In this document: in pieces, positions 27,238 through 35,805 of the stretch
Layout of the letters: each line of letters starts with the position of its first letter
How positions within the stretch are numbered: position 1 is the stretch's first letter
Source: Actinomycetes bacterium
GTDB taxonomy: Bacteria; Actinomycetota; Acidimicrobiia; Acidimicrobiales; Microtrichaceae
Reading direction: 5' to 3'
DNA length: 64,000 nucleotides
Assembly: GCA_023389745.1 (NCBI GenBank)
Contig: JAEWED010000106.1
Coordinates: forward strand, 6,125-70,124
The notes under the pieces: model-generated
The model's database searches: none
What the model saw: only the letters and a program-made list of their open reading frames with translations
Told to the model about the DNA's origin: nothing
Position numbers and translations under genes: made by a program

Positions 27238-27708
27238 ATGGCCGAAGCACTTCAGTCAGGGCCCGTGCAGTCACACGCCGTGCACCGGGGAGCCGACGAG
27301 CTGCCCTTCGTCGAGATCGGCGGCGGCAACAAGCTGAAGGTGATCCAGGTCGACGTGGCCGAGGGCCTCTGGATCGTCGAGAACATCTTCCAGCGGAACT
27401 ACGCGATCCAGCGGCACCGCCACACCGGGCCGGTGTACGCCTACACGACCCGCGGCGCGTGGAAGTACCGCGAGTACGACTACGTCAACAGGGCGGGCTC
27501 GTTCCTGTTCGAGCCGGCGGGGTCGGTGCACACCCTCGAGTGCGTCGAGGACGACACCCACGTGTGGTTCCAGATGTACGGCGTGAACCTGAACCTCGAC
27601 GACGAGGGCAACATCGAGTCGGTGTTCGACGGGCCCGGCACCCTCGAGGCCTACTACGCGCTCGCCGAGGCCGAGGGGTTCGACCGTCCGAACGTGATGG
27701 TCAGCTGA
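27238..27708 (+). CDS. 2,4'-dihydroxyacetophenone dioxygenase-like cupin
   Basis: A 156-residue single cupin. The metal motif is visible as Q-R-H-R-H-T-G-P-V-Y-A-Y and a second half with P-A-G-S-V-H-T-L-E. The sequence style (I-V-E-N-I-F near the start, W-K-Y-R-E-Y-D-Y in the middle) matches the DAD family, iron enzymes that cleave a C-C bond beside an aromatic ketone; the actual substrate here is unknown. ATG 27238 follows AGGGGGACG. A TAGCCT box lies at 27190-27195, giving a normal leader. Convergent with the RpiR-type regulator, whose gene ends ten bases downstream. Confidence 0.85.
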   Translation: MAEALQSGPVQSHAVHRGADELPFVEIGGGNKLKVIQVDVAEGLWIVENIFQRNYAIQRHRHTGPVYAYTTRGAWKYREYDYVNRAGSFLFEPAGSVHTLECVEDDTHVWFQMYGVNLNLDDEGNIESVFDGPGTLEAYYALAEAEGFDRPNVMVS

Positions 27709-27717
27709 CGGATCGCG

Positions 27718-28587
27718 TCAGGCCTCGAACAGGCCGGCACCGGTCCACGTGCGCTCGAGGCCGACGAGCCGTTCGGTGACGTCACCGCGTCGACGGGCGG
27801 TGAGCTCGTCGACGAGCAGACTCACCAGGACGGTCAGCCCGACGAGCGAGTCGAACGCGCCGGCGGACGTGGTCGCGAAGCCCAGCACGTGCCCACCCCG
27901 GTGGTCGAGCGCGGTCGAGGGCGGACCGGTGAGCACGACGGGCAGCGCGCCCCGCTCCACCCCGTGGCGCTGGATGCGCACGAGCGCATGCTCCTGGCGC
28001 GGCACGTCCATGCTCAACAGCACGTCGCCGCGGCGCAGACCGGCCAGCGACGACATGAGGCGGAACTCCGAGCCGTCGAGCAGCTCGGCCGACGACCCGA
28101 GGATGCGCAGCTGATCGACGCAACGGATCGCCACCCCCACGGTCTGACTGCTGGGCAGCACCCAGACCTTGCGGGTGTGCTCGAGCGCGTCGAGCACCGC
28201 TGCCAGGGTGTCGCTGTCGACGGCGTCGAGGGTCGCGTCGATGTTGGCGTGCTCGACCGAGCGGTGACGCTCGACCGGGTCGCCCTCGACCGGCGCCTTC
28301 GCTCGCACGACGTCGGTGGCGAGGCGCATCGACAGCTCGCGACGTGCCACGTCGCGCAGGTCGGCGAACCCGTCGAAGCCGAGCAGGTGGGCCAGGCGCA
28401 CGACGCTCGGCGAGCTCGTCCCGCCCTGTTCGGCGACCGAGGCCACCGTGCCGAACGCGACCGCCTCGGGGTCGGTGAGCAGCAGGTCCGCCACCTTCGC
28501 CAGCGCGGGTGTCAGCCGGGCCGCCGCCAGCCGGGCCGAGATCGAGCGCTCGTCGCGTGCAGAGCCCTTCCCGGGCGAGCTGGCCAT
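27718..28587 (-). CDS. MurR/RpiR family transcriptional regulator
   Basis: A 289-residue regulator. The N-terminal RpiR helix-turn-helix runs through residues 20-75 (V-A-E-Q-G-G-T-S-S-P-S-V-V-R-L-A-H-L-L-G), and a SIS sugar-isomerase-like sensor domain occupies about 120-260. Members bind sugar phosphates or amino-sugar acids and control adjacent catabolic genes. ATG 28587 is six bases after TAGAGT and has no ribosome site, so it is likely leaderless. The divergent enzyme gene starts only 23 bases away, and the -10 boxes overlap, pointing to direct control of that cluster. Confidence 0.9.
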   Translation of the reverse strand: MASSPGKGSARDERSISARLAAARLTPALAKVADLLLTDPEAVAFGTVASVAEQGGTSSPSVVRLAHLLGFDGFADLRDVARRELSMRLATDVVRAKAPVEGDPVERHRSVEHANIDATLDAVDSDTLAAVLDALEHTRKVWVLPSSQTVGVAIRCVDQLRILGSSAELLDGSEFRLMSSLAGLRRGDVLLSMDVPRQEHALVRIQRHGVERGALPVVLTGPPSTALDHRGGHVLGFATTSAGAFDSLVGLTVLVSLLVDELTARRRGDVTERLVGLERTWTGAGLFEA

Positions 28588-28610
28588 CGACGTACTCTAT
28601 GGTTCAGCGG
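28588..28610. promoter_or_regulatory. Overlapping divergent -10 boxes between regulator and enolase-superfamily gene
   Basis: Bases 28593-28599 read TACTCTA: TACTCT is a -10 box for the plus-strand gene (ATG 28611) and TAGAGT, the same bases on the minus strand, is a -10 box six bases before the regulator's ATG 28587. The two promoters cannot be occupied at once. A short inverted pair GTTC/GAAC at 28602-28617 overlaps the plus start and might be part of an operator. Confidence 0.6.
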
Positions 28611-29801
28611 ATGGAACGTTCAGTACAGCCGTCGGAACGCCTGATCAGGAGGGTGGAGCTCTTTCCCGCGAGGGTGCCGCTGTCATCACTCGCCCAGGGA
28701 GCGATGGCCCAGAGCGACAACGGGCTCGGCATGGCGCTGCCGTCCGAGGAGCCCTGGCTCGAGGCGGACTTCGTGTTCTGCCGCCTGATCGACGGCGAGG
28801 GGAACGAGGGCTGGGGCGAGAGCTACGTGTGGCTGCCCGAGAGCGGCGTGTCGAACCTCGAGATGGCCTCGGCGATCGAGCATCACCTGGGCAAGTACCT
28901 GCTCGGCGCCGACCCCGCCTCGGTGCAGGCGCTCGCCGCCCGCCTCGACCGCAACGTCGCCCGCAACGAGATGGCCAAGGGCCTGCTCGACATCGCCTGC
29001 CACGACCTCGCCGCACGGCAGATCGGCCGGCCGGTGCACGACCTGATCGGTGGCACTGCGGTCGACCGGATCCCGCTGTGCGGGCTGGTGCCGCTGTCGC
29101 CGCCCGAGGACGTCGCGTCGCTCTGCGACGGCTACCGCCGCGCCGGGTACGGCACCGTCCGCATCAAGCTGGGCACCGGCGCGCACGAGGACCGTGACCG
29201 AATCGCGGCGGTGCGCGAGCGCTGCGGTGACCAGCTGCGGATCCGCGTGGACTACAACCAGGCCTACGACGTGCCCGGCGCGGTCCGGGCGATCCGGATG
29301 ATCGAGCCGTTCGGCATCGACGGCGCCGAACAGCCCCTCCGGTTCCACGACCTGATCGGCATGGCCGAGCTCGCCCACCGCGTCGACGTGCCGGTCTTCC
29401 TCCACGAGGGCTTCTTCGCGATGGGCGACCTGGTCGCACTGATCGAGGCGGGCGGCTGCGGCATCGTGGGCATCAACACCGAGCGTCCGGGCGGCATCAC
29501 CGGCGCGCTGCGGGCGATCGACTACGCAGCGGCTCGCGGGATGGGCACGATCATCCACAACCAGCCGCTCGGGATCGGCACCGCCGCCCACGTGCACATC
29601 GCCGCGGCCAGGGCCGACCGCCTGGGCCACGCGGTCGAGCTCGCCGGCGACGTCATGTTCGAGGAGCACCTGGTGCACGACCGCTGCATCGTCGCGGACG
29701 GCCACATCCACGTGCCCACCGGGCCCGGGCTCGGTGTCGAGATCGACCGCGACGCGCTCGACGACCACCTCGTCGCCGAGCCGGTGCTGCTGTCGGCATG
29801 A
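28611..29801 (+). CDS. Mandelate racemase/muconate lactonizing enzyme family protein
   Basis: A 396-residue enolase-superfamily enzyme that should abstract a proton alpha to a carboxylate. The N-terminal capping domain contains I-R-R-V-E-L-F-P-A-R-V-P-L, and the barrel supplies K186 (R-I-K-L-G; the usual K-x-K has Arg first), metal ligands D214 (R-V-D-Y-N-Q), E240 (G-A-E-Q-P-L) and E266, and the H-N-Q-P-L-G-I-G loop at 317. Exact reaction (racemase, epimerase, dehydratase or cycloisomerase) cannot be read from the sequence. ATG 28611 matches the family start; ATG 28599 is in frame but lies on the -10 box. Its end overlaps the amidohydrolase start (ATGA). Confidence 0.88.
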   Translation: MERSVQPSERLIRRVELFPARVPLSSLAQGAMAQSDNGLGMALPSEEPWLEADFVFCRLIDGEGNEGWGESYVWLPESGVSNLEMASAIEHHLGKYLLGADPASVQALAARLDRNVARNEMAKGLLDIACHDLAARQIGRPVHDLIGGTAVDRIPLCGLVPLSPPEDVASLCDGYRRAGYGTVRIKLGTGAHEDRDRIAAVRERCGDQLRIRVDYNQAYDVPGAVRAIRMIEPFGIDGAEQPLRFHDLIGMAELAHRVDVPVFLHEGFFAMGDLVALIEAGGCGIVGINTERPGGITGALRAIDYAAARGMGTIIHNQPLGIGTAAHVHIAAARADRLGHAVELAGDVMFEEHLVHDRCIVADGHIHVPTGPGLGVEIDRDALDDHLVAEPVLLSA

Positions 29802-31465
29802 CCGGCGAGACGGTCGACGCAGCCGGGGCGACCGATGCCGCGCCGCGGCGCTACCGGGCCGGGACGCTGCTGCTGCCCGAGCACGCACCAGCGGGAACGA
29901 CCTCGGTGGCCACGATCGGCGACCGGATCGTCGCGATCGGTTCCGACGACGAGTGTGCCGCCGCGCTGCCCACCGACCACGAGGTCGTCGAGCTCGGCGG
30001 GGCGACGCTGGCCCCCGGGTTCGTCGACGCGCACGTGCACCCGCTGGTGATGTGCGTCTTCGAGCGCCAGCTCGTGCTCGACCAGGTCCGATCGATCGCC
30101 GACGTGCTCGACGCCGTCGCCGACCAGGCCGCCGGCTCCCCGCGGGACCGTGCGGTCATCGGGTTCCAGCTCGACGACGACCTGCTCACCGAGCGGCGCC
30201 TGCCCACCGCGGCAGAGCTCGACCACGCCGGTGGGGGCCGGCCCGTGGTCCTGATCCGTCGCGACGGCCACCACGCGGTGGGGTCCACCAGCGCGTTCGT
30301 CGCTGCGGGGCTCGCCGCTGCCGGCAGCGACCCCGCCGGTGGACGTGTCGAACGCGATGCCTCGGGCCAGCCGACGGGACTGGCGCGTGAGCACGCGGTC
30401 GCGCCGCTGCTCTCGCTGCTGCCGGACCCCGACTTCGACGACCTGCTGGCGGGGCTCACGAGCTGGTCGCAGCGACTGCTGCGCCAGGGCGTGACGTCGA
30501 TCAGCGCGATCTGCCAGACGACCCCCGAAGGACCCAGCGGCGGCGCCGGCGCGCTCGAGTCCGTGGCGTGGTCGGTGTTCGTCGAGCAGCTCCCCTTCGA
30601 CATCCAGACGATCCTGATCGCCCCCGAGCTGCAGGCGCTGCACGACGCCCGTGACACACCGCTGCACCGACCTGATCTCGGGCGCCGCGTCGACGCGGTG
30701 AAGCTGTTCCTCGACGGCACCCTCGGCGGACGCACCGCGTGCATGCACCACCCCTTCAGCGACGACCACTCCACGAGCGGCATGGCGACCATCGACGAGT
30801 CGGTCGCACAGCAGCGTGTGCTCGACGCACACGTCGAGGGCCTGCAGGTGTGCCTCCACGCCATCGGCGACCGGGCGAACGACCAGGCGCTCGACCTGCT
30901 CGAGAACGCCATCCGCCGCCACCCCGGCCCGCACCGCCACCGCGTCGAGCACGCCTCGGTGCTCACCCCGCGTGCGATCGAGCGCTTCGCCGAGCTGGGA
31001 GTGACCGCGGTGGTGCAGCCGATCAGCCTGCGCAGCGAGCAACGCTGGCTCGGCTCGCGACTCGGCGACCGGCTCGGTCGGGTCTACCCGTTCCGCGACC
31101 TGCTCGACGCCGGCGCGACGGTCGCCGGCTCGTCCGACGCACCGATCGAACCGACCGACGTGTTCGCCGCGATGGCGACCGCGGTCGACCGACCGCTCGC
31201 CCCGGAGCAGGCCGTCACCGGCGCCGAGGCGCTCGCGATGTACACCACCGGTGGCGCCGCGGCCCGCATGACCGAGGACCGCCTTGGACGGCTCGCCGTC
31301 GGCCACCGCGCCGACCTTGTCGTGCTGTCCGACGACCCGACCACGTGCGCACCCGCGGCCATCGCGGACATCGACGTGCTGCGCACCGTCGTCGGCGGCC
31401 GCACCCTGTTCGACCGCGCGGGCGACCCGCAGTTCGACCACGCGGGCGACCCGCACCGCGACTGA
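29798..31465 (+). CDS. YtcJ-like metal-dependent amidohydrolase
   Basis: A 555-residue amidohydrolase superfamily hydrolase. L-A-P-G-F-V-D-A-H-V-H-P (about 71-82) is the first metal motif, H-A-I-G-D-R-A-N (about 355) and H-R-V-E-H-A-S-V supply further ligands, and A-G-S-S-D-A-P-I gives the catalytic Asp. G-R-L-A-V-G-H-R-A-D-L-V-V-L marks the small beta domain. The length and order fit the YtcJ/AepA branch, for which few substrates are known (amides, N-acyl compounds). Its start overlaps the preceding gene by four bases; a small repeat, A-G-D-P-Q-F-D-H-A-G-D-P-H, ends the protein. Confidence 0.9.
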   Translation: MTGETVDAAGATDAAPRRYRAGTLLLPEHAPAGTTSVATIGDRIVAIGSDDECAAALPTDHEVVELGGATLAPGFVDAHVHPLVMCVFERQLVLDQVRSIADVLDAVADQAAGSPRDRAVIGFQLDDDLLTERRLPTAAELDHAGGGRPVVLIRRDGHHAVGSTSAFVAAGLAAAGSDPAGGRVERDASGQPTGLAREHAVAPLLSLLPDPDFDDLLAGLTSWSQRLLRQGVTSISAICQTTPEGPSGGAGALESVAWSVFVEQLPFDIQTILIAPELQALHDARDTPLHRPDLGRRVDAVKLFLDGTLGGRTACMHHPFSDDHSTSGMATIDESVAQQRVLDAHVEGLQVCLHAIGDRANDQALDLLENAIRRHPGPHRHRVEHASVLTPRAIERFAELGVTAVVQPISLRSEQRWLGSRLGDRLGRVYPFRDLLDAGATVAGSSDAPIEPTDVFAAMATAVDRPLAPEQAVTGAEALAMYTTGGAAARMTEDRLGRLAVGHRADLVVLSDDPTTCAPAAIADIDVLRTVVGGRTLFDRAGDPQFDHAGDPHRD

Positions 31466-31509
31466 CCCGACCCCTGATCCCCGACGTCCGAGAGAGTGAG
31501 CGACCCACG

Positions 31510-32610
31510 ATGCTGATCCCACGAGCCGAGGACCACCGCGCCGAACAGGCCCGCTTCCTGTCCACGACCGAAGCCCGGGGCGCGGCCTGGTCGAGCGTCA
31601 CGCACCCGCTGGCCGGACCCGACGGCGGCGAGCTGCGCACCGACGTCGCACGCTTCGGGGCGCCGATCGGCGAGGCGTCGACGGTCGTGCTGGTGTCGTC
31701 GGGCCTGCACGGCGTCGAGGGCCACGCCGGCAGCGGACTGCAGCACCTGCTGGTCGACTCCGGCCGACTCGAGCGCCTGGCACCCGGCCTCGCCGTGGTC
31801 CTGATCCACGCCGTGAACCCCTACGGCCACGCGTGGAGCCGCCGCGTCGACCACGACAACATCGACGTGAACCGCAACTTCGTCGACGGTCCCGACCTGC
31901 CGGCGAACCCCGGCTACGCCGCGGTCGACCCGATCCTGAACCCGACCGAGCTCGACCCCGACGACCGCTCGTTCCTCGACGAGCTGCTGGCGTGGTGGGC
32001 CGAGGTCGGCGACCAGGTCGCGTTCTCGACCATCAGCGGCGGCCAGTACACCCACCCGAGGGGAGTGCAGTTCGGCGGCACGCACGCGAGCTGGTCACGT
32101 CGCGCGCTCGAGTCGATCTGGTCCGAGCAGCTCGTCGGCGCGACCGAGGCGGTGGCGCTCGACCTGCACACCGGGCTGGGTCCGCTCGGACGCCAGACGG
32201 TGTTCCAGACCGCGGACGCCGACGAGCCGGGCGCCGTCGTGGGCGCGGGCTGGTTCGACGAGTGGATCTACCGCTCCGACCGCTCGAACCCCGTCGACCA
32301 CGGGCTGCTCGGTCCGGGCTTCGACGCGTGGGCGTCGCAGGTCGACACACCCGACGTGCGCACGAACACCTTCGTGCTCGAGTTCGGCACGCACGACCCG
32401 ACCCAGGGTGTGACGGTCTTCCGCGCCGACAACTGGCTGCACCAGCACGGCGACCCGACCTCGGCGATCGGCGAGCGAATCCGCTCCGAGGTGCGCGACT
32501 TCTTCTTCGTCGACGACGAAGGCTGGCGCGGCGAGGTCGCCGAACAGGGGCTCGATGCGATCCACCGCGCGCTCGACGGCGTCGAACGAGGCGACCTGCA
32601 CGCCGCCTGA
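31510..32610 (+). CDS. DUF2817/M14-like zinc carboxypeptidase
   Basis: A 366-residue protein of the DUF2817 family, which has the M14 carboxypeptidase fold. H67-G-V-E70 is the H-x-x-E zinc motif, D-N-I-D-V-N-R-N-F the substrate-binding Asn-Arg, L-D-L-H-T-G the third zinc ligand, and V-L-E-F-G-T the catalytic Glu. No signal peptide is seen, so it acts in the cytoplasm. Together with the amidohydrolase, enolase-superfamily enzyme and the Asp/Glu racemase, it suggests breakdown of a peptide or N-acyl amino acid. ATG 31510 follows GAGAGAGTGAG, 44 bases after the amidohydrolase stop. Confidence 0.88.
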   Translation: MLIPRAEDHRAEQARFLSTTEARGAAWSSVTHPLAGPDGGELRTDVARFGAPIGEASTVVLVSSGLHGVEGHAGSGLQHLLVDSGRLERLAPGLAVVLIHAVNPYGHAWSRRVDHDNIDVNRNFVDGPDLPANPGYAAVDPILNPTELDPDDRSFLDELLAWWAEVGDQVAFSTISGGQYTHPRGVQFGGTHASWSRRALESIWSEQLVGATEAVALDLHTGLGPLGRQTVFQTADADEPGAVVGAGWFDEWIYRSDRSNPVDHGLLGPGFDAWASQVDTPDVRTNTFVLEFGTHDPTQGVTVFRADNWLHQHGDPTSAIGERIRSEVRDFFFVDDEGWRGEVAEQGLDAIHRALDGVERGDLHAA

Positions 32611-32641
32611 TCCGACGCAGGGCGGTCCGCGGGGCCGCTGC

Positions 32642-33346
32642 TCAGGACGGGGCGACGGCGCGCAACGATGCGTCGACGGCTGCGGCGGCGTGCAGCGCCG
32701 TCGTCGCGAAGAACGCGACGTCGACGTCGTCGGGGCCGACGAGCAGCTCGATCTCGGTGCATCCGGCGATGATCCCGCCGGCACCTCGCTCGACGAGTCG
32801 AGCGATCACCTCGATGAAGGCGCGCCGCGAGGTGTCGCGACGCACCCCGCGCACGAGCTCGTCGTAGATGACGTCGTGCACCACGGTCCGATCCGGTTCG
32901 TCCGGTACGAGCACCGTCAGGCCGTGCGACTCCAGCCGTGCCCGCAGGAAGTCCTGCTCCATCGTGTAGCGCGTGCCGAGCAGTCCGACGGTGCCGATCT
33001 CGGCAACCCGGACGGCCTGTGCAGTCGCATCGCCGATGTGCAGGAACTCGACGTCGATCGCCGCTTCGATGGCCGGTGCCACCACGTGCATCGTGTTGGT
33101 GCACAGCACCACCACCTCGGCGCCCGCCGCCTGCAGCCGCGCTGCGTCGCCAGCGAGCAGCTCGCCGGCATCGTCCCAGCGGCCGGCGGCCTGCAGCGCT
33201 TCGATGCGCGCGAAGTCGTAGCTGCGCACGAGCAGGTCGGCGGAGTGCACACCCCCGAGGCGCGACCGGACCCCCTCGTTGATGAGTCGTTCGTACTCGA
33301 TCGAGCTCTCCCAGCTCATGCCGCCGAGCAGGCCGATCGTGCGCAT
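32642..33346 (-). CDS. Aspartate/glutamate racemase family protein
   Basis: A 234-residue cofactor-independent racemase. The start M-R-T-I-G-L-L-G-G-M-S-W-E-S-S is diagnostic of the YgeA/aspartate racemase branch. The two catalytic Cys residues are in L-C-T-N-T-M-H and A-G-C-T-E-I-E-L. ATG 33346 gives this family start and has GGTGG upstream; the in-frame ATG at 33361 adds five residues. Convergent with the M14-like gene, so it is not in that operon, but its location beside it suggests related chemistry (D-amino acids). Substrate not determined. Confidence 0.88.
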   Translation of the reverse strand: MRTIGLLGGMSWESSIEYERLINEGVRSRLGGVHSADLLVRSYDFARIEALQAAGRWDDAGELLAGDAARLQAAGAEVVVLCTNTMHVVAPAIEAAIDVEFLHIGDATAQAVRVAEIGTVGLLGTRYTMEQDFLRARLESHGLTVLVPDEPDRTVVHDVIYDELVRGVRRDTSRRAFIEVIARLVERGAGGIIAGCTEIELLVGPDDVDVAFFATTALHAAAAVDASLRAVAPS

Positions 33347-33468
33347 CGCGGGTCCACCCATGGCGCAGTTGTAGCGCCCCGGCAGCGGACGACGACGAGT
33401 GGCGCGCCATCAGGGGTGCGAGCGGCCTGCGAGCGAGCGGTGGACGAGTGACGTCCCGGCCAGCTTTG

Positions 33469-33483
33469 TTAGGCTCGCCTACC
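33469..33483 (+). promoter_or_regulatory. IdeR/DtxR-like iron box overlapping the -10 of the siderophore-interacting protein gene
   Basis: TTAGGCTCGCCTA (33469-33481) contains the inverted repeat TAGGC-TC-GCCTA and matches 11 of 13 positions of the consensus iron-box core TTAGGCTAACCTA. TAGGCT (33470-33475) is also a good -10 hexamer eight bases before ATG 33484, so an iron-loaded IdeR/DtxR dimer would cover the promoter. The consensus is from established knowledge; the match is read by eye. Confidence 0.7.
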
Positions 33484-34653
33484 ATGTCGTACTCCACCGC
33501 TTCCGGCCCGTCCGAAGACCTCCACCCCGTCGATGCGTGGATGGCCGAGAACGGTGAGGAGTTCCTCGACCACATGAACGGCGACTTCGGCGACGCGCTG
33601 CTGATGGTCGGCCGAGCACTCACCGACCGCACCGACGCGTCGACGGTCGTGCTGACGGGGCTCGACCCCTCCGGCGTCGATGCGATCGCGACCGACGGCG
33701 AGGGTGATCACCAGGTCCGGATCGAGTTCGACCGCACGCTCGAGCACTCCGAGGACATCACCATGGCGCTGCTCGACCTGGTGACGAAGGCCCGCGAGGT
33801 CGCCGGCGACGCCGCCGAGCAGACCAGCGGCGACCGAGAGGTCGAGGCGCTGTCGCTGCTCACGACCTACCTGACCGAGGTCGTCGCCGTCTCCGAGGTG
33901 CATCCGCACCTGCGCCAGGTGACCTTCGGCGGCGGCGATCTGGTGAACTTCGAGTCCGCGGGTCCCGACACCTTCCTCTATCTGTTGCTGCCGCCGCCCG
34001 GGCGCACCGAGCTGGGCATCGACCAGTCGTTCACGTGGGAGGCGCACGCCCGCATGCCCGACGAGGACAAGCCGGTCGGCAACTACTACACGGTGCGGCG
34101 CTGGCGTCCTGAAGCCGCCGAGATCGACGTGTTGATGGTGCTGCACGACGACCACGGCGACTCCGACACGGGAGGGCACGCCTCCCGCTGGGCGGCACGT
34201 GCGCAGGTCGGCGACAAGGTCGCGCTGTGGGGGCCGCGCACCGCCTACGACCCGCCTGCGGGCACCGAGCACTGGGTCCTGGTCGCCGACGAGACCGGAC
34301 TGCCGGCGGTCGCGGTGATCATCGAGCAGCTGCCAGAGGGAGCCACCGCGCACGTGCTGGCCGAGGTCGCCGACGCGGCCGAGCACCAGGAGGTGCCCGA
34401 GCGCGACGGCGTGACGGTGACCTGGCTGCACCGCGACGGCGCGGCGCCCGGCACCACCTCGCTGCTGGCCGACGCGGCTCGCGAGCTCCCGACGTTCGAC
34501 CGACCGACCTACGTGTGGGGCGGCGGCGAGAGCCGGGCGATGACCGCGGTGCGGCGTCACGTGCGCGACGAACGAGGGCTCGAACGGGGCGACGTGTCGC
34601 TCGTCGCCTACTGGCGGCACTCGACGACCACCGACGCCGACGTCGACGCCTGA
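33484..34653 (+). CDS. DUF2470-siderophore-interacting protein (SIP) fusion
   Basis: A 389-residue protein. Residues 14-105 (H-P-V-D-A-W-M-A-E-N-G-E-E-F-L-D-H-M-N-G) form a DUF2470 domain, as found at the C-terminus of HugZ-type haem proteins. Residues about 120-385 are a SIP-type FAD ferric-siderophore reductase: V-H-P-H-L-R-Q-V-T-F-G-G-G, G-N-Y-Y-T-V-R-R-W-R in the flavin site, and W-V-L-V-A-D-E-T-G-L-P-A-V in the NAD(P)H site, with W-G-G-G-E-S. It should release iron from siderophores in the cytoplasm. The gene is probably leaderless and under an iron box that ends two bases before ATG 33484. Confidence 0.9.
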   Translation: MSYSTASGPSEDLHPVDAWMAENGEEFLDHMNGDFGDALLMVGRALTDRTDASTVVLTGLDPSGVDAIATDGEGDHQVRIEFDRTLEHSEDITMALLDLVTKAREVAGDAAEQTSGDREVEALSLLTTYLTEVVAVSEVHPHLRQVTFGGGDLVNFESAGPDTFLYLLLPPPGRTELGIDQSFTWEAHARMPDEDKPVGNYYTVRRWRPEAAEIDVLMVLHDDHGDSDTGGHASRWAARAQVGDKVALWGPRTAYDPPAGTEHWVLVADETGLPAVAVIIEQLPEGATAHVLAEVADAAEHQEVPERDGVTVTWLHRDGAAPGTTSLLADAARELPTFDRPTYVWGGGESRAMTAVRRHVRDERGLERGDVSLVAYWRHSTTTDADVDA

Positions 34654-34705
34654 CCGCAGCGGCTGGTCGCCCCGGCTCGAGTCGGGCCGTGACATGCTGC
34701 GGCGC

Positions 34706-35800
34706 ATGAAGATCACTGCTGCTGTCCTGCGCGACCCCGAGGGGCGCTACGAACTCGAGGAGCTGGAGCTCGCCGAACCGCTCGCGGACGAGGTGCTGGT
34801 GCGGGTCGTCGCGACCGGCATGTGCCACACCGACGTCATGCCACGGTCGCCGGTGTCGTTCTCGCCCCCGCCGATCGTGGTCGGCCACGAGGGCTCCGGC
34901 GTCGTCGAAGCGGTCGGCGCGGACGTCGAGGGCATCGAGGTCGGCGACCACGTCGTGATGTCGTTCGACTTCTGCGGCGAGTGCGCGGCGTGCCTCGCGG
35001 GTCGCCCGCCGTACTGCGAGACGATGCTCATGCGGAACCTGACCGGACGCCGCCTCGACTTCTCGACCGGCGCCACCGACGCGGACGGCGCCGAGGTCGC
35101 GTCACGCTGGTTCGGCCAGTCGTCGTTCGCGACCCACGCGATCGCGACGGCCCGCAACGTCGTGGTCGTCGACCGCGACGCGCCGCTCGAACTGCTCGGC
35201 CCGCTGGGCTGCGGGCTGCTGACAGGCGCCGGCACGGTGATGGTCGCGTTCGACGCACAGCCCGGTTCCTCGGTCGTCGTGTTCGGCGCGGGTGCGGTCG
35301 GCCTGGCGGCGGTGATGGCCGCGAAGGTGGTCGGCTGCTCGACGATCGTCGCGGTCGACCTGCACGAGCACCGGCTCGAGCTCGCCACCGAGCTCGGCGC
35401 GACCCACGTCATCAAGGGCGACGCGGCCGACGTGGTGATGCAGGTGCACGCCGCGACCGGCGGCGGCGCGGACTACGCACTCGACACCACCGGCAACCCG
35501 CAGGTGATCCTCTCGGCGCTCGGCTCGCTCAGGATGGGCGGGCACGCAGGACTGGTCGGCATCCAGACCGGCGACGTCGTGCTGGATGCCGCCGCGCTGG
35601 TCGGCAAGACCGCGTCGGGCATCCTCGAGGGCGACGCCGATCCCCGGGTGCTCATCCCCCGGCTCCTCGAGCTCTGGAAGGACGGGCAGTTCCCCTTCGA
35701 GCGGCTGATCGAGCAGTTCCCGCTGGATCAGATCAACGAGGCCGAAGCCGCGTCGCTCGAAGGACGTGTCGTGAAGCCGGTGCTGATCGCCCCGACCTGA
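34706..35800 (+). CDS. Zinc-dependent alcohol dehydrogenase (aryl-alcohol type)
   Basis: A 364-residue medium-chain dehydrogenase. Catalytic zinc ligands are C40-H-T-D and G-H61-E62-G; the structural zinc site is C90-G-E-C93-A-A-C96 and C104. The NAD site is V-F-G-A-G-A-V-G-L-A. The arrangement and F-C-G-E-C-A-A-C-L-A-G-R-P-P-Y-C match benzyl/aryl-alcohol or related NAD-alcohol dehydrogenases. ATG 34706 gives the normal N-terminus; it lacks a ribosome site and has CATGCT seven bases upstream, so it may be leaderless. A perfect palindrome six bases after the stop ends transcription. Confidence 0.92.
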   Translation: MKITAAVLRDPEGRYELEELELAEPLADEVLVRVVATGMCHTDVMPRSPVSFSPPPIVVGHEGSGVVEAVGADVEGIEVGDHVVMSFDFCGECAACLAGRPPYCETMLMRNLTGRRLDFSTGATDADGAEVASRWFGQSSFATHAIATARNVVVVDRDAPLELLGPLGCGLLTGAGTVMVAFDAQPGSSVVVFGAGAVGLAAVMAAKVVGCSTIVAVDLHEHRLELATELGATHVIKGDAADVVMQVHAATGGGADYALDTTGNPQVILSALGSLRMGGHAGLVGIQTGDVVLDAAALVGKTASGILEGDADPRVLIPRLLELWKDGQFPFERLIEQFPLDQINEAEAASLEGRVVKPVLIAPT

Positions 35801-35805
35801 CTGAA

